NCBI GenBank assembly: GCA_009703445.1
Contig: WLGA01000002.1
Coordinates: 1-32,520, forward strand
Reading direction: 5' to 3'
Length of the DNA: 32,520 bases
Source: Actinomycetota bacterium
Lineage (GTDB): Bacteria > Actinomycetota > Actinomycetes > Actinomycetales > Microbacteriaceae
Shown here: one piece after another, positions 1-6,622 of the stretch
Layout: every line of letters begins with the position of its first letter
Position numbering within the stretch: the stretch's first letter is position 1
Program-made: the position numbers and the translations under genes
Notes under the pieces: generated by a model
The model's input: only the letters and a program-made list of their open reading frames with translations
The model's database searches: none
What the model was told of the DNA's origin: nothing

Positions 1-146
1 AAGCCGGGTAGGAACGCAAACATGGTTGAAGTTTATCGATTGTTGATTTTGTCTGAGGTGGGTCGTAATCTATTTATGTGCAGGGCTCGGGTCCTGCAAA
101 GTGAACTCGGTAGCCTTCCGGACGGTCGGCGGACCGAGTTTCGCGT
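1..146. other. Window-edge stretch without a recognisable gene
   Basis: I see no convincing coding region here. An 8-bp inverted repeat (AACTCGGT at 104-111 and ACCGAGTT at 133-140) lies just downstream of the stop codon of the minus-strand DUF3800-like gene. It could be a weak transcription stop, but the 21-base loop and lack of a clear T-run make this uncertain. Confidence 0.3.
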
Positions 147-674
147 TTAAGCGCTGATGTCAACTTCCGCGTCAATGAGGGAGTGAATCCTTTTGCGCCA
201 TTCTCCGCCGCGAGAATCGCACCAAGCCAAAGCATCTGCGATCCAGAGAATAGGTTCCTCGTGCCGGCTCAAATGCTGAAATCCGATTGGTGCGTTTTTG
301 TCGACTTTCCGAAGCTCGCTCTTCAACCACTGTTCGTCTTTGGTGATTACCGACTCGTCTCGATCGAATACGAGCGAGTGGCATTCCATCGAAGCGGCAA
401 GATGGACCAGGGCTCGAACGCAATCTTCACGAGCCTCCAACTTGTTCTTGCGTGTGCTGATTACCTTCACAGCAACGATTCCAAGTTCTGAATATTCTTG
501 GATGAGTTTCTTGCGTCTACCGTCCCCCTCGTTGACGAAGTGAATGCTTCTTTGCCCGGGCATCTTTAGGGCCGAAACGCGTTTTCTTAGACGCGGCGCA
601 TCGCCGTCCTGCACCAAAACGCCAATAAACAGATAGTTTTTGGCTTTGGATTCATCTAAGTAAAGGGTGGCCAC
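147..674 (-). CDS. DUF3800-like hypothetical protein
   Basis: A 175-residue protein starting with GTG. The N-terminus reads M-A-T-L-Y-L-D-E-S, the hallmark of DUF3800 proteins (a Y-x-D-E-S strand end), and the C-terminal half carries P-I-L-W-I-A-D-A-L-A-W, matching the family's 'ADLLAW'-like helix. DUF3800 proteins are thought to have an RNase H-like fold and often occur in accessory regions; their biochemical role is not established. The gene is the last of a minus-strand run, 29 bases downstream of a small membrane protein gene. The Shine-Dalgarno is weak, so the exact start is uncertain. Function is unknown; a nucleic-acid role is family-level inference only. Confidence 0.7.
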   Translation of the reverse strand: MATLYLDESKAKNYLFIGVLVQDGDAPRLRKRVSALKMPGQRSIHFVNEGDGRRKKLIQEYSELGIVAVKVISTRKNKLEAREDCVRALVHLAASMECHSLVFDRDESVITKDEQWLKSELRKVDKNAPIGFQHLSRHEEPILWIADALAWCDSRGGEWRKRIHSLIDAEVDISA

Positions 675-703
675 GATAGCAATTTATCGCCCACCTCAGA
701 CAA

Positions 704-964
704 CTATTCGCTCGGCGGCGCAGACCTTGGCCAAAGGCAAATTGCCAGCGACAAAGCGCCGAACAGGGCCGACAGAATGCCACCCTCGGCGATGTTGATC
801 CAGACATACAAGCCAAAGGCGATCGAGCCGAGTGCCAACACAATCGCAAACGCCCGGTTGCCCTTGCTATAGCGGGTGAGCACGCTGAGCAACAGCGAAC
901 CAATGCTCAATCCCGTGAAACTCATCACGGTGAACAGACCCAAATATTCGTCTAGCATCGGCAT
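704..964 (-). CDS. Small three-helix membrane protein, unknown function
   Basis: An 86-residue hydrophobic protein with three likely membrane segments at about residues 8-28, 38-56 and 60-80, and a short polar C-terminus (R-S-A-P-P-S-E). I do not recognise a family. Its ATG lies two bases after the stop codon of the upstream YdeI-type gene, so the two are probably co-transcribed and translationally coupled. No signal peptide, no cysteines suggesting metal binding, and no catalytic motif are visible. Confidence 0.65.
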   Translation of the reverse strand: MPMLDEYLGLFTVMSFTGLSIGSLLLSVLTRYSKGNRAFAIVLALGSIAFGLYVWINIAEGGILSALFGALSLAICLWPRSAPPSE

Positions 965-966
965 GA

Positions 967-1233
967 TTACTTCTTCGAAGCCGGGTGATCCATACGCATG
1001 TATACCCCGCCCTTCCTGAGTTCATCAATCATCTGGTTGAGTCGCTTCGCACGGATGTCTGGTCGCACGGCCCGATCAATCCAGGCAACATAATCGTTGC
1101 GCTGGTATGGCGGGCGGTGATCATAATCGGCCCGAACAGCGTTCTCTTCGAGTGCCAACTTCACATCGGCAGGCATTTCATAGAGCTTGCGACGAAGGTT
1201 GCCCTTCTTGTCACGCGGCTCTCGACTGCTCAT
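967..1233 (-). CDS. YdeI/OmpD-associated-type domain protein
   Basis: An 88-residue protein matching the small C-terminal domain of the YdeI/OmpD-associated family. The run R-P-P-Y-Q-R-N-D-Y-V-A-W-I followed by R-A-K-R-L-N-Q-M-I-D-E-L-R-K-G-G is the conserved core: a helix of alternating Arg and Leu after an aromatic Y-x-x-W-I segment. Family members are sometimes labelled 'bacteriocin protection protein', but the molecular role is poorly defined. The protein is soluble and basic, with no membrane segment. It sits between the SDR gene (18 bases upstream) and a small membrane protein gene (2 bases downstream), in an apparent minus-strand operon. The ATG start is preceded only by a weak Shine-Dalgarno. 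Confidence 0.75.
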   Translation of the reverse strand: MSSREPRDKKGNLRRKLYEMPADVKLALEENAVRADYDHRPPYQRNDYVAWIDRAVRPDIRAKRLNQMIDELRKGGVYMRMDHPASKK

Positions 1234-1251
1234 GCCTAAAGCCTAAGCGGA

Positions 1252-1998
1252 TTACTTGGTGAAGTAGCCGGTGTCGCCAACGAGAACGGTGTTGTTTGCC
1301 GGAGCCGGAGCCTCGGCGGCCTTCACGATCTCGGCAGCGAACTCTTCAACGTTGTATAGCTTGCCAACGGCTTCCTTACGCGCGTCAATCGCACCTGGGT
1401 TTAGTCGGTCGAGCAGGGTCGCGGTCACGGTGCCCTCGATCATGTCGCCAGACACAACCACAAACTCGATGCCTTTAGCGGTTAGCGCTGGGATCATGTC
1501 GCGAAGCGCATCCTCGCCGGCTCGCTTCGACAGCGCCACCGGAACATACTCGGGCATGGTCTCAACTTCACGGATGAAGTGTGCCTGGTGGCTGGTCACG
1601 AAAACAATCTTTGAGCCTTCGCCAAGCAGCGGAAGCAGGGTGTTGACCAGGTTGACCTGAGCGTCGCGGTTGAGCTTCATTGCATAGTCTTCGCCCTTAC
1701 CGGCTTCCATGCCGCCAGAAGCGTTGAGAACTAGAAGGTCTAGGTTGCCGAACTGATCCTTGAGGGTCGCCGCCAGGGCGTCGATGCTCGAGTAGTCGGT
1801 TAGGTCGGCGCCAACCACAATCGCCTTGCCGCCAGCTTCGATGATGCCGTTGGCAACCTTCTCGGCGCGAACCACCTTGTCGCGGTAGTTGATGGCAACG
1901 GTTGCACCCTTTGCCGCCAGCATGGCAGCTACCTGAGCGCCGATGCCGCGAGATGAACCAGAAACGAAAGCGTGCTTACCTGCGAAAGTGTTAGTCAT
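1252..1998 (-). CDS. SDR family oxidoreductase (atypical active site)
   Basis: A 248-residue Rossmann-fold protein of the short-chain dehydrogenase/reductase superfamily. The cofactor motif G-S-S-R-G-I-G is at residues 14-20, and the acidic/neutral turn G-A-D-L-T at about 63-67. The N-N-A-G position reads N-A-S-G-G (92-96), and the catalytic Ser is likely S136 (V-T-S-H). The usual Y-x-x-x-K is not intact: aligning the S-K pair gives V154-A-L-S-K158, with Val where the catalytic Tyr is expected; the nearest Tyr is Y151. NAD(P)-dependent chemistry is therefore uncertain. The arginine in the glycine loop (S-R-G) is common in NADPH users. The MFS exporter gene ends 15 bases upstream, so the two probably share a transcript. 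Substrate unknown. Confidence 0.85.
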   Translation of the reverse strand: MTNTFAGKHAFVSGSSRGIGAQVAAMLAAKGATVAINYRDKVVRAEKVANGIIEAGGKAIVVGADLTDYSSIDALAATLKDQFGNLDLLVLNASGGMEAGKGEDYAMKLNRDAQVNLVNTLLPLLGEGSKIVFVTSHQAHFIREVETMPEYVPVALSKRAGEDALRDMIPALTAKGIEFVVVSGDMIEGTVTATLLDRLNPGAIDARKEAVGKLYNVEEFAAEIVKAAEAPAPANNTVLVGDTGYFTK

Positions 1999-2013
1999 GC
2001 CTCAAGTTTAGTT

Positions 2014-3267
2014 TTATTCGGCCTTGGGGACGATGGTTTTGAGACCTCGCAGCGGCGAAGCAAAGATGAACCAGGATGAGAGCAACGCACCGACAGCGGC
2101 AACAAAAACTACTGGGACCATTCCAAACCACGTCGCGAAGGCTCCGGCTAGCAGCGCACTGATCGGCATGACACCCCAGACGAAGAATCGAATCGATGCG
2201 TTCATGCGACCGAGTAGGTGCTCCGGGCATAGGGCCTGGCGAGCACTTACCTGAGTGATGTTGTAAACCAAACCGGTGAATGCAATCACCGACTCAGACA
2301 AGATGACGATCGGTAGAGCGCTGGCATCGCCAATCATCGCGGCAATCGGGAATCCGAAGACCGCAACAGCGCTAAGCACGAGAGCTGCAATTACCGTGTT
2401 TCCTTGACCAATCCATTCGCCAATTTTTGCCGCCGATAACGCTCCTGCGAGACCTGCGCCTGCGGCAGCCGTGAACACCAAGCCATAGAGTGCTGGCGAG
2501 ACATCCATGTTTCTTAGCACCAGAATCGGCACCAACGTGTGCACACCAGAGGTGAAGAAGTTGAAGGTCGCGGTCGACGCTGTGATTCGGCCGATAATTG
2601 GGTGCTTAGTTACGAACTTCACGCCCTCGGTGATCTCATCACGCAGCTTGCCGCGATCCTGCTTGGCAATGGCCGACTCATCCATCTTGATTCGACTGAC
2701 CGAAACCAGGCTCACCAAGAACGAAATAGCATCGGCCAGCATCAAAATCGGTGCTTTCACGATGGTGAGCAAGAACCCGATAACCGCAGGGCCAACCAGC
2801 ATGGATGTCTGCTTCGTCGTTTCTAACGCCGAGTTTGCCTTGGCCATCTGCTCTTTAGGCAGCATGATCGGCAGCACGCTTTGATAGGCGACATCGAAAA
2901 ACACGTTTGCGGCGCTGATTACGGCGGCTCCCACGATGATAAAAGTCATGTTCAAGATGCCGGCCCACCAGGCCAACGGAACTGAGAGCACAACGAGCAT
3001 GCGCACCACGTCGGCAAGAATCATCACGCGACGCTTCATCCAGCGATCGACCCACGCACCAGCCGGTAAGCCAATCAGCAAGAACATACTCATGCCGGCG
3101 GCGTTCATCATTCCGATCTGCCACTCGGAGGCCTGCAACATGGTTACGGCCAACACCGGCAGAGCTAGACCGCTCATCTGGTCGCCGATTGCGCTGACCG
3201 TTTGACCGGCCCATAAGTATTGGAAGTTACGGTTGCGCAGGACCGACGAAGTTTTTTCCGATGACAT
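2014..3267 (-). CDS. MFS transporter
   Basis: A 417-residue polytopic membrane protein with about 12 hydrophobic segments, the usual size for a single-chain major facilitator superfamily carrier. The N-terminus (F-Q-Y-L-W-A-G-Q-T-V-S-A-I-G-D-Q) is typical of the MFS_3/enterobactin-exporter-like branch (F-x-x-L-W-x-x-x-x-x-S-x-x-G), which contains drug and siderophore exporters. The loop between helices 2 and 3 (G-A-W-V-D-R-W-M-K-R-R) is the conserved MFS motif A. A drug-efflux role is plausible but the substrate cannot be read from sequence. It starts with ATG and is the first gene of a minus-strand run that continues into the SDR gene. A tRNA terminator lies just upstream of its start. Confidence 0.9.
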   Translation of the reverse strand: MSSEKTSSVLRNRNFQYLWAGQTVSAIGDQMSGLALPVLAVTMLQASEWQIGMMNAAGMSMFLLIGLPAGAWVDRWMKRRVMILADVVRMLVVLSVPLAWWAGILNMTFIIVGAAVISAANVFFDVAYQSVLPIMLPKEQMAKANSALETTKQTSMLVGPAVIGFLLTIVKAPILMLADAISFLVSLVSVSRIKMDESAIAKQDRGKLRDEITEGVKFVTKHPIIGRITASTATFNFFTSGVHTLVPILVLRNMDVSPALYGLVFTAAAGAGLAGALSAAKIGEWIGQGNTVIAALVLSAVAVFGFPIAAMIGDASALPIVILSESVIAFTGLVYNITQVSARQALCPEHLLGRMNASIRFFVWGVMPISALLAGAFATWFGMVPVVFVAAVGALLSSWFIFASPLRGLKTIVPKAE

Positions 3268-3322
3268 GCTGTCAGCCTAGTTACTTCACATCCCAGACTG
3301 CGGAGAGGAAACTCGGGTTAAA

Positions 3323-3354
3323 GAAAAACACCTCCCATTTCTGAGAGGTGTTTT
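3323..3354 (-). terminator. Rho-independent terminator after tRNA-Ala
   Basis: On the minus strand, AAAACACCTC (3353-3344) pairs with GAGGTGTTTT (3334-3325) around a loop of about 9 bases. The stem is flanked by A and T runs and lies just downstream of the tRNA-Ala 3' end, so it likely ends the tRNA-Ile/tRNA-Ala transcript. Confidence 0.8.
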
Positions 3355-3361
3355 CTTGCTG

Positions 3362-3434
3362 TGGAGACTAGGGGGGTCGAACCCCTGACCCCCTGCTTGC
3401 AAAGCAGGTGCTCTACCAACTGAGCTAAGTCCCC
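3362..3434 (-). tRNA. tRNA-Ala(TGC)
   Basis: A full cloverleaf can be folded on the minus strand. The acceptor stem is GGGGACT paired with AGTCTCC and contains the G3:U70 wobble that identifies alanine tRNAs. The D-arm has TAGCTCAGTTGGTAGAGC, the anticodon loop carries TGC (bases 3401-3399), and the T-arm has GGTTCGACCCC. The discriminator base is A. The genome continues C-A-G after it, so the 3' CCA is not encoded and must be added. It is preceded by tRNA-Ile, the normal actinobacterial order downstream of gyrA. Confidence 0.97.
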
Positions 3435-3504
3435 GGATTGTGAATCTGGGTGGTGCCTTTGTTACTTCGGTTCAGAACCTTCTTTTGGTGAAGAAGCTTC
3501 CTGG

Positions 3505-3578
3505 TGGGCCTAGGAGGACTTGAACCTCCGACCTCTTCATTATCAGTGAAGCGCTCTAACCACCTGAGCTATAGGCCC
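3505..3578 (-). tRNA. tRNA-Ile(GAT)
   Basis: A full cloverleaf can be folded on the minus strand. The acceptor stem is GGGCCTA paired with TAGGCCC, the D-arm is TAGGCTCAGGTGGTTAGAGC, the anticodon loop is CTGATAA with GAT at 3544-3542, and the T-arm is GGTTCAAGTCC. The discriminator A is followed directly by genome-encoded CCA (3504-3502), unlike the neighbouring tRNA-Ala. It is the first gene of a two-tRNA transcript. Confidence 0.97.
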
Positions 3579-3592
3579 GTAGAACCTTTTCG

Positions 3593-3621
3593 ACTTTACA
3601 CGAAATATTTCTACAGTGCAA
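3593..3621 (-). promoter_or_regulatory. Candidate promoter of the tRNA-Ile/tRNA-Ala unit
   Basis: On the minus strand, TTGCAC (3621-3616) and TAAAGT (3598-3593) are separated by 17 bases, fitting a housekeeping sigma -35/-10 pair. The -10 lies 14 bases before the tRNA-Ile 5' end, which leaves room for a short leader. Confidence 0.55.
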
Positions 3622-3630
3622 AATCTCGTA

Positions 3631-4053
3631 TTAGTTGTTGGTGAAACCAACCGAGATTCCGCCGGTAATACGGCCGATAACGTTGAAGATCAGCGCACAA
3701 ACACCGGTCAACAGGGTGCCAAGCACGATGTTGAAGAAAGCCAAGGTGGTGGCGAATGACAAAACACGAGGCAGGCTCAACTGAGCGCCGATGTCTGAAC
3801 CTGAGCCACCGATAACCGAGTTAACCAGGCTGTTCAGCGAACCGAACAGGCCGGTCTGGCTCACAACTGCCCAGAGCAAGGTGAAACCGATGATGGTTGC
3901 GATGCCCATGGCGATGGTTACCAATAGGGCAACACGAACTGCAGACCAGAAATCAATGTGAACCAGCTTTAGCTTGACCTGCTTCTGCGGGGTCATGTTG
4001 CGCTTAACAGCATTGACGGTTGACGCAGCGCCAGCCTTTAATTTGGCTCTCAT
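3631..4053 (-). CDS. DUF3566 membrane protein
   Basis: A 140-residue protein of the DUF3566 family, which in actinobacteria sits directly downstream of gyrA. The N-terminus is basic, followed by V-K-L-K-L-V-H-I-D-F-W-S-A-V-R-V, the family's conserved entry into the first membrane helix (about 38-63). A second helix runs about 98-122 (F-F-N-I-V-L-G-T-L-L), and the loop between them is Gly/Ser rich. The ATG overlaps the gyrA stop in an ATGA, so translation is coupled. The function is unknown; constant linkage to gyrase suggests a role at the membrane tied to the chromosome or cell cycle, but this is inference. Confidence 0.9.
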   Translation of the reverse strand: MRAKLKAGAASTVNAVKRNMTPQKQVKLKLVHIDFWSAVRVALLVTIAMGIATIIGFTLLWAVVSQTGLFGSLNSLVNSVIGGSGSDIGAQLSLPRVLSFATTLAFFNIVLGTLLTGVCALIFNVIGRITGGISVGFTNN

Positions 4054-6590
4054 TCGGTTGCTCCTTCGATGCCCTCTTCACCTTCGGCATCTTCTAGGCC
4101 TTCGGCATTGGTTTCAAGATTACGCTCAGTGTTCTTGGCAAGTCCAATGATGTTGTCATCCTCGTCGAATCGAGCGAAGACAACACCCATGGTGTCGCGA
4201 CCCTTGGCTGGAACTTCGCTAACTGCCGAGCGAACCACCTTGCCCGAGGCTAGAACTACAAGAACTTCGTCTTCTTCGGTGACGATCTGGGCACCAACTA
4301 GATCGCCACGCTTTTCTTCAAGCTTGGCAACCTTGATTCCTAGACCACCGCGGTTTTGTGGGCGGTACTGGTCAACCGAGGTGCGCTTTGCGTATCCACC
4401 TTCGGTGACCACGAAGACGAAGGTTTCGTCTGCGTCGTTGATGACCGATGCTGAAAGCAGGTGATCGCCGCTGCGGAAGTGCATACCGATGTTTCCAGAG
4501 GTGTCACGACCCATCGGGCGAAGGCTCTCGTCGCTTGCCGAGAAGCGGATTGACATTCCCTTGTGCGAAACAAGAAGAAGGTCGTCAGATTCGTTGGCCA
4601 AAAGCGCCGAAACCAGTTCGTCGCCTTCGCGAAGCTTGATCGCGATGATTCCACCGGTGCGAGCGGTGTCATATGCGTCCAGTGCGGTCTTCTTAACCAA
4701 GCCCTCGCGGGTGGCGAGCACTAGGTAAGGAGCCTGCTTGTAATCCTTGAGGTCAAGAACCTGGGCGACCTGCTCATCTGGCTGAAGGGCAAGCAAGTTG
4801 GCAACGTGCTGGCCCTTGGTGTCGCGGCCGGCCTCTAGAACTTCATAGGCCTTGGTGCGATAGACGCGACCCTTGTTGGTGAAGAACAGCAACCAGTGGT
4901 GAGTGGTGGTAACGAAGAAGTGTTCAACCACGTCGTCTGCACGCAGGTTGGCACCCTTCACGCCCTTGCCTCCGCGGTGCTGCTGGCGATAGTTGTCGCT
5001 CTTGGTGCGCTTGATGTAGCCACCGCGGGTGAGCGAGATAACCATCTCTTCTTCAGGGATGAGGTCTTCAACCGAAACGTCGCCATCGAAGCCAGCGATG
5101 ATGGTGCTGCGACGGTCATCGCCGTGCTTGTTTACAACCTCGTCGAGCTCTTCGCTGATGATGCTGCGCTGACGAACTGGGTCGGCAATGATGGCCTTGA
5201 AGTCAAGGATCTGAGCCTCGAGTTCGGCCGCCTCGTCAATGATCTTCTGACGTTCTAGGGCAGCAAGCTGACGCAGCTGCATGTTTAGAATCGCGCGAGC
5301 CTGTAGTTCGTCGATCGAGAGCAAGCCCATTAGGCCATCGCGGGCCTCGTCGACATTTGCGCTCTTGCGAATCAATGCGATTACGGCGTCGAGTGCATCG
5401 AGTGCCTTTAGGTAACCGCGCAGAATGTGGGCGCGCTCTTCGGCCTTCTTTAGGCGGAACTGAGTGCGGCGAACAATTACCTCAACCTGGTGAGCAACCC
5501 AGTTGGTGATGAACCCGTCCAGGCTTAGGGTGCGTGGCACACCGTCAACCAGAGCCAACATGTTGGCGCTGAAGTTCTCCTGAAGCGGGGTCAGCTTGTA
5601 GAGGTTGTTCAGAACGACGCGGGCAACCGCATCCTTCTTCAAAACAACGACCAGGCGCTGACCGGTTCGACCAGAGGTCTCGTCACGGATGTCGGCGATG
5701 CCTGAAAGGCGGCCTTCCTTGACCAAACCGGCGATCTTCTCGGCCAAGTTGTCAGGGTTTACCTGGTATGGCAGCTCGGTGACAACCAGGCAGGTGCGAC
5801 CCTGGAGTTCTTCGACGTTGATGATCGCGCGCATGGTGATTGAACCGCGACCGGTGCGATAAGCCTCTTCGATGCCCTTGCGACCAAGGATGTGTGCACC
5901 GGTAGGGAAGTCTGGGCCCTTGATGCGCTCAATAAGCGCCTCGAGAAGCTCCTCGTTGGTTGCCTCTGGGTTCTTTAGGTACCACTGAGCACCCTCGGCA
6001 ACCTCACGAAGGTTGTGAGGTGGGATGTTAGTGGCCATACCGACCGCAATACCAATCGAACCGTTGATTAGCAGGTTCGGGATACGGCTCGGCAGAACGG
6101 TTGGTTCCTGGGTGCGGCCGTCATAGTTGTCCTGGAAGTCGACGGTGTCTTCGTCGATGTCGCGAACCATTTCCATTGCCAACTGTGCCATGCGGCACTC
6201 GGTGTAACGAGGGGCAGCGGCTGGGTCGTTACCCGGTGAACCGAAGTTTCCCTGACCAGAGATCAACGGGTAGCGAAGATTCCAGTCCTGGGTCAGGCGA
6301 ACCATGGTGTCGTAAATGGCGCTGTCACCGTGTGGGTGGAACTGGCCCATTACGTCACCGACGACGCGGGAACACTTTGAGAACTGCTTGTCTGGGCGGT
6401 AGCCACCGTCGAACATTGCATAAATGACGCGGCGGTGAACCGGCTTTAGGCCATCTCGAACGTCTGGAAGGGCGCGGCCCACGATAACGCTCATTGCGTA
6501 GTCGAGGTAGCTGCGCTGCATTTCGACCTGAAGGTCGACCTGCTCGATGTTGTCGCGCAGCGCTGGGACGTTGGTAGTTTCGTCAGCCAT
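4050..6590 (-). CDS. gyrA: DNA gyrase subunit A
   Basis: The 846-residue breakage-reunion subunit of DNA gyrase, which introduces negative supercoils ahead of forks as an A2B2 complex with GyrB. The catalytic tyrosine is Y129 in A-A-P-R-Y-T-E-C-R. The quinolone-determining region reads H-P-H-G-D-S-A-I-Y-D, with Ser90 and Asp94 at the positions where resistance usually arises, so it looks wild-type sensitive. The GyrA box that guides DNA wrapping is visible as Q-H-R-G-G-K-G-V, followed by the repeated six-bladed C-terminal domain. The tail is acidic (E-D-A-E-G-E-E-G). gyrB lies 32 bases upstream and the DUF3566 gene overlaps the stop, so the three form one operon. Confidence 0.98.
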   Translation of the reverse strand: MADETTNVPALRDNIEQVDLQVEMQRSYLDYAMSVIVGRALPDVRDGLKPVHRRVIYAMFDGGYRPDKQFSKCSRVVGDVMGQFHPHGDSAIYDTMVRLTQDWNLRYPLISGQGNFGSPGNDPAAAPRYTECRMAQLAMEMVRDIDEDTVDFQDNYDGRTQEPTVLPSRIPNLLINGSIGIAVGMATNIPPHNLREVAEGAQWYLKNPEATNEELLEALIERIKGPDFPTGAHILGRKGIEEAYRTGRGSITMRAIINVEELQGRTCLVVTELPYQVNPDNLAEKIAGLVKEGRLSGIADIRDETSGRTGQRLVVVLKKDAVARVVLNNLYKLTPLQENFSANMLALVDGVPRTLSLDGFITNWVAHQVEVIVRRTQFRLKKAEERAHILRGYLKALDALDAVIALIRKSANVDEARDGLMGLLSIDELQARAILNMQLRQLAALERQKIIDEAAELEAQILDFKAIIADPVRQRSIISEELDEVVNKHGDDRRSTIIAGFDGDVSVEDLIPEEEMVISLTRGGYIKRTKSDNYRQQHRGGKGVKGANLRADDVVEHFFVTTTHHWLLFFTNKGRVYRTKAYEVLEAGRDTKGQHVANLLALQPDEQVAQVLDLKDYKQAPYLVLATREGLVKKTALDAYDTARTGGIIAIKLREGDELVSALLANESDDLLLVSHKGMSIRFSASDESLRPMGRDTSGNIGMHFRSGDHLLSASVINDADETFVFVVTEGGYAKRTSVDQYRPQNRGGLGIKVAKLEEKRGDLVGAQIVTEEDEVLVVLASGKVVRSAVSEVPAKGRDTMGVVFARFDEDDNIIGLAKNTERNLETNAEGLEDAEGEEGIEGATE

Positions 6591-6622
6591 GATTTCTCTT
6601 CTCTAAATCTCTCGTCGGCGGC

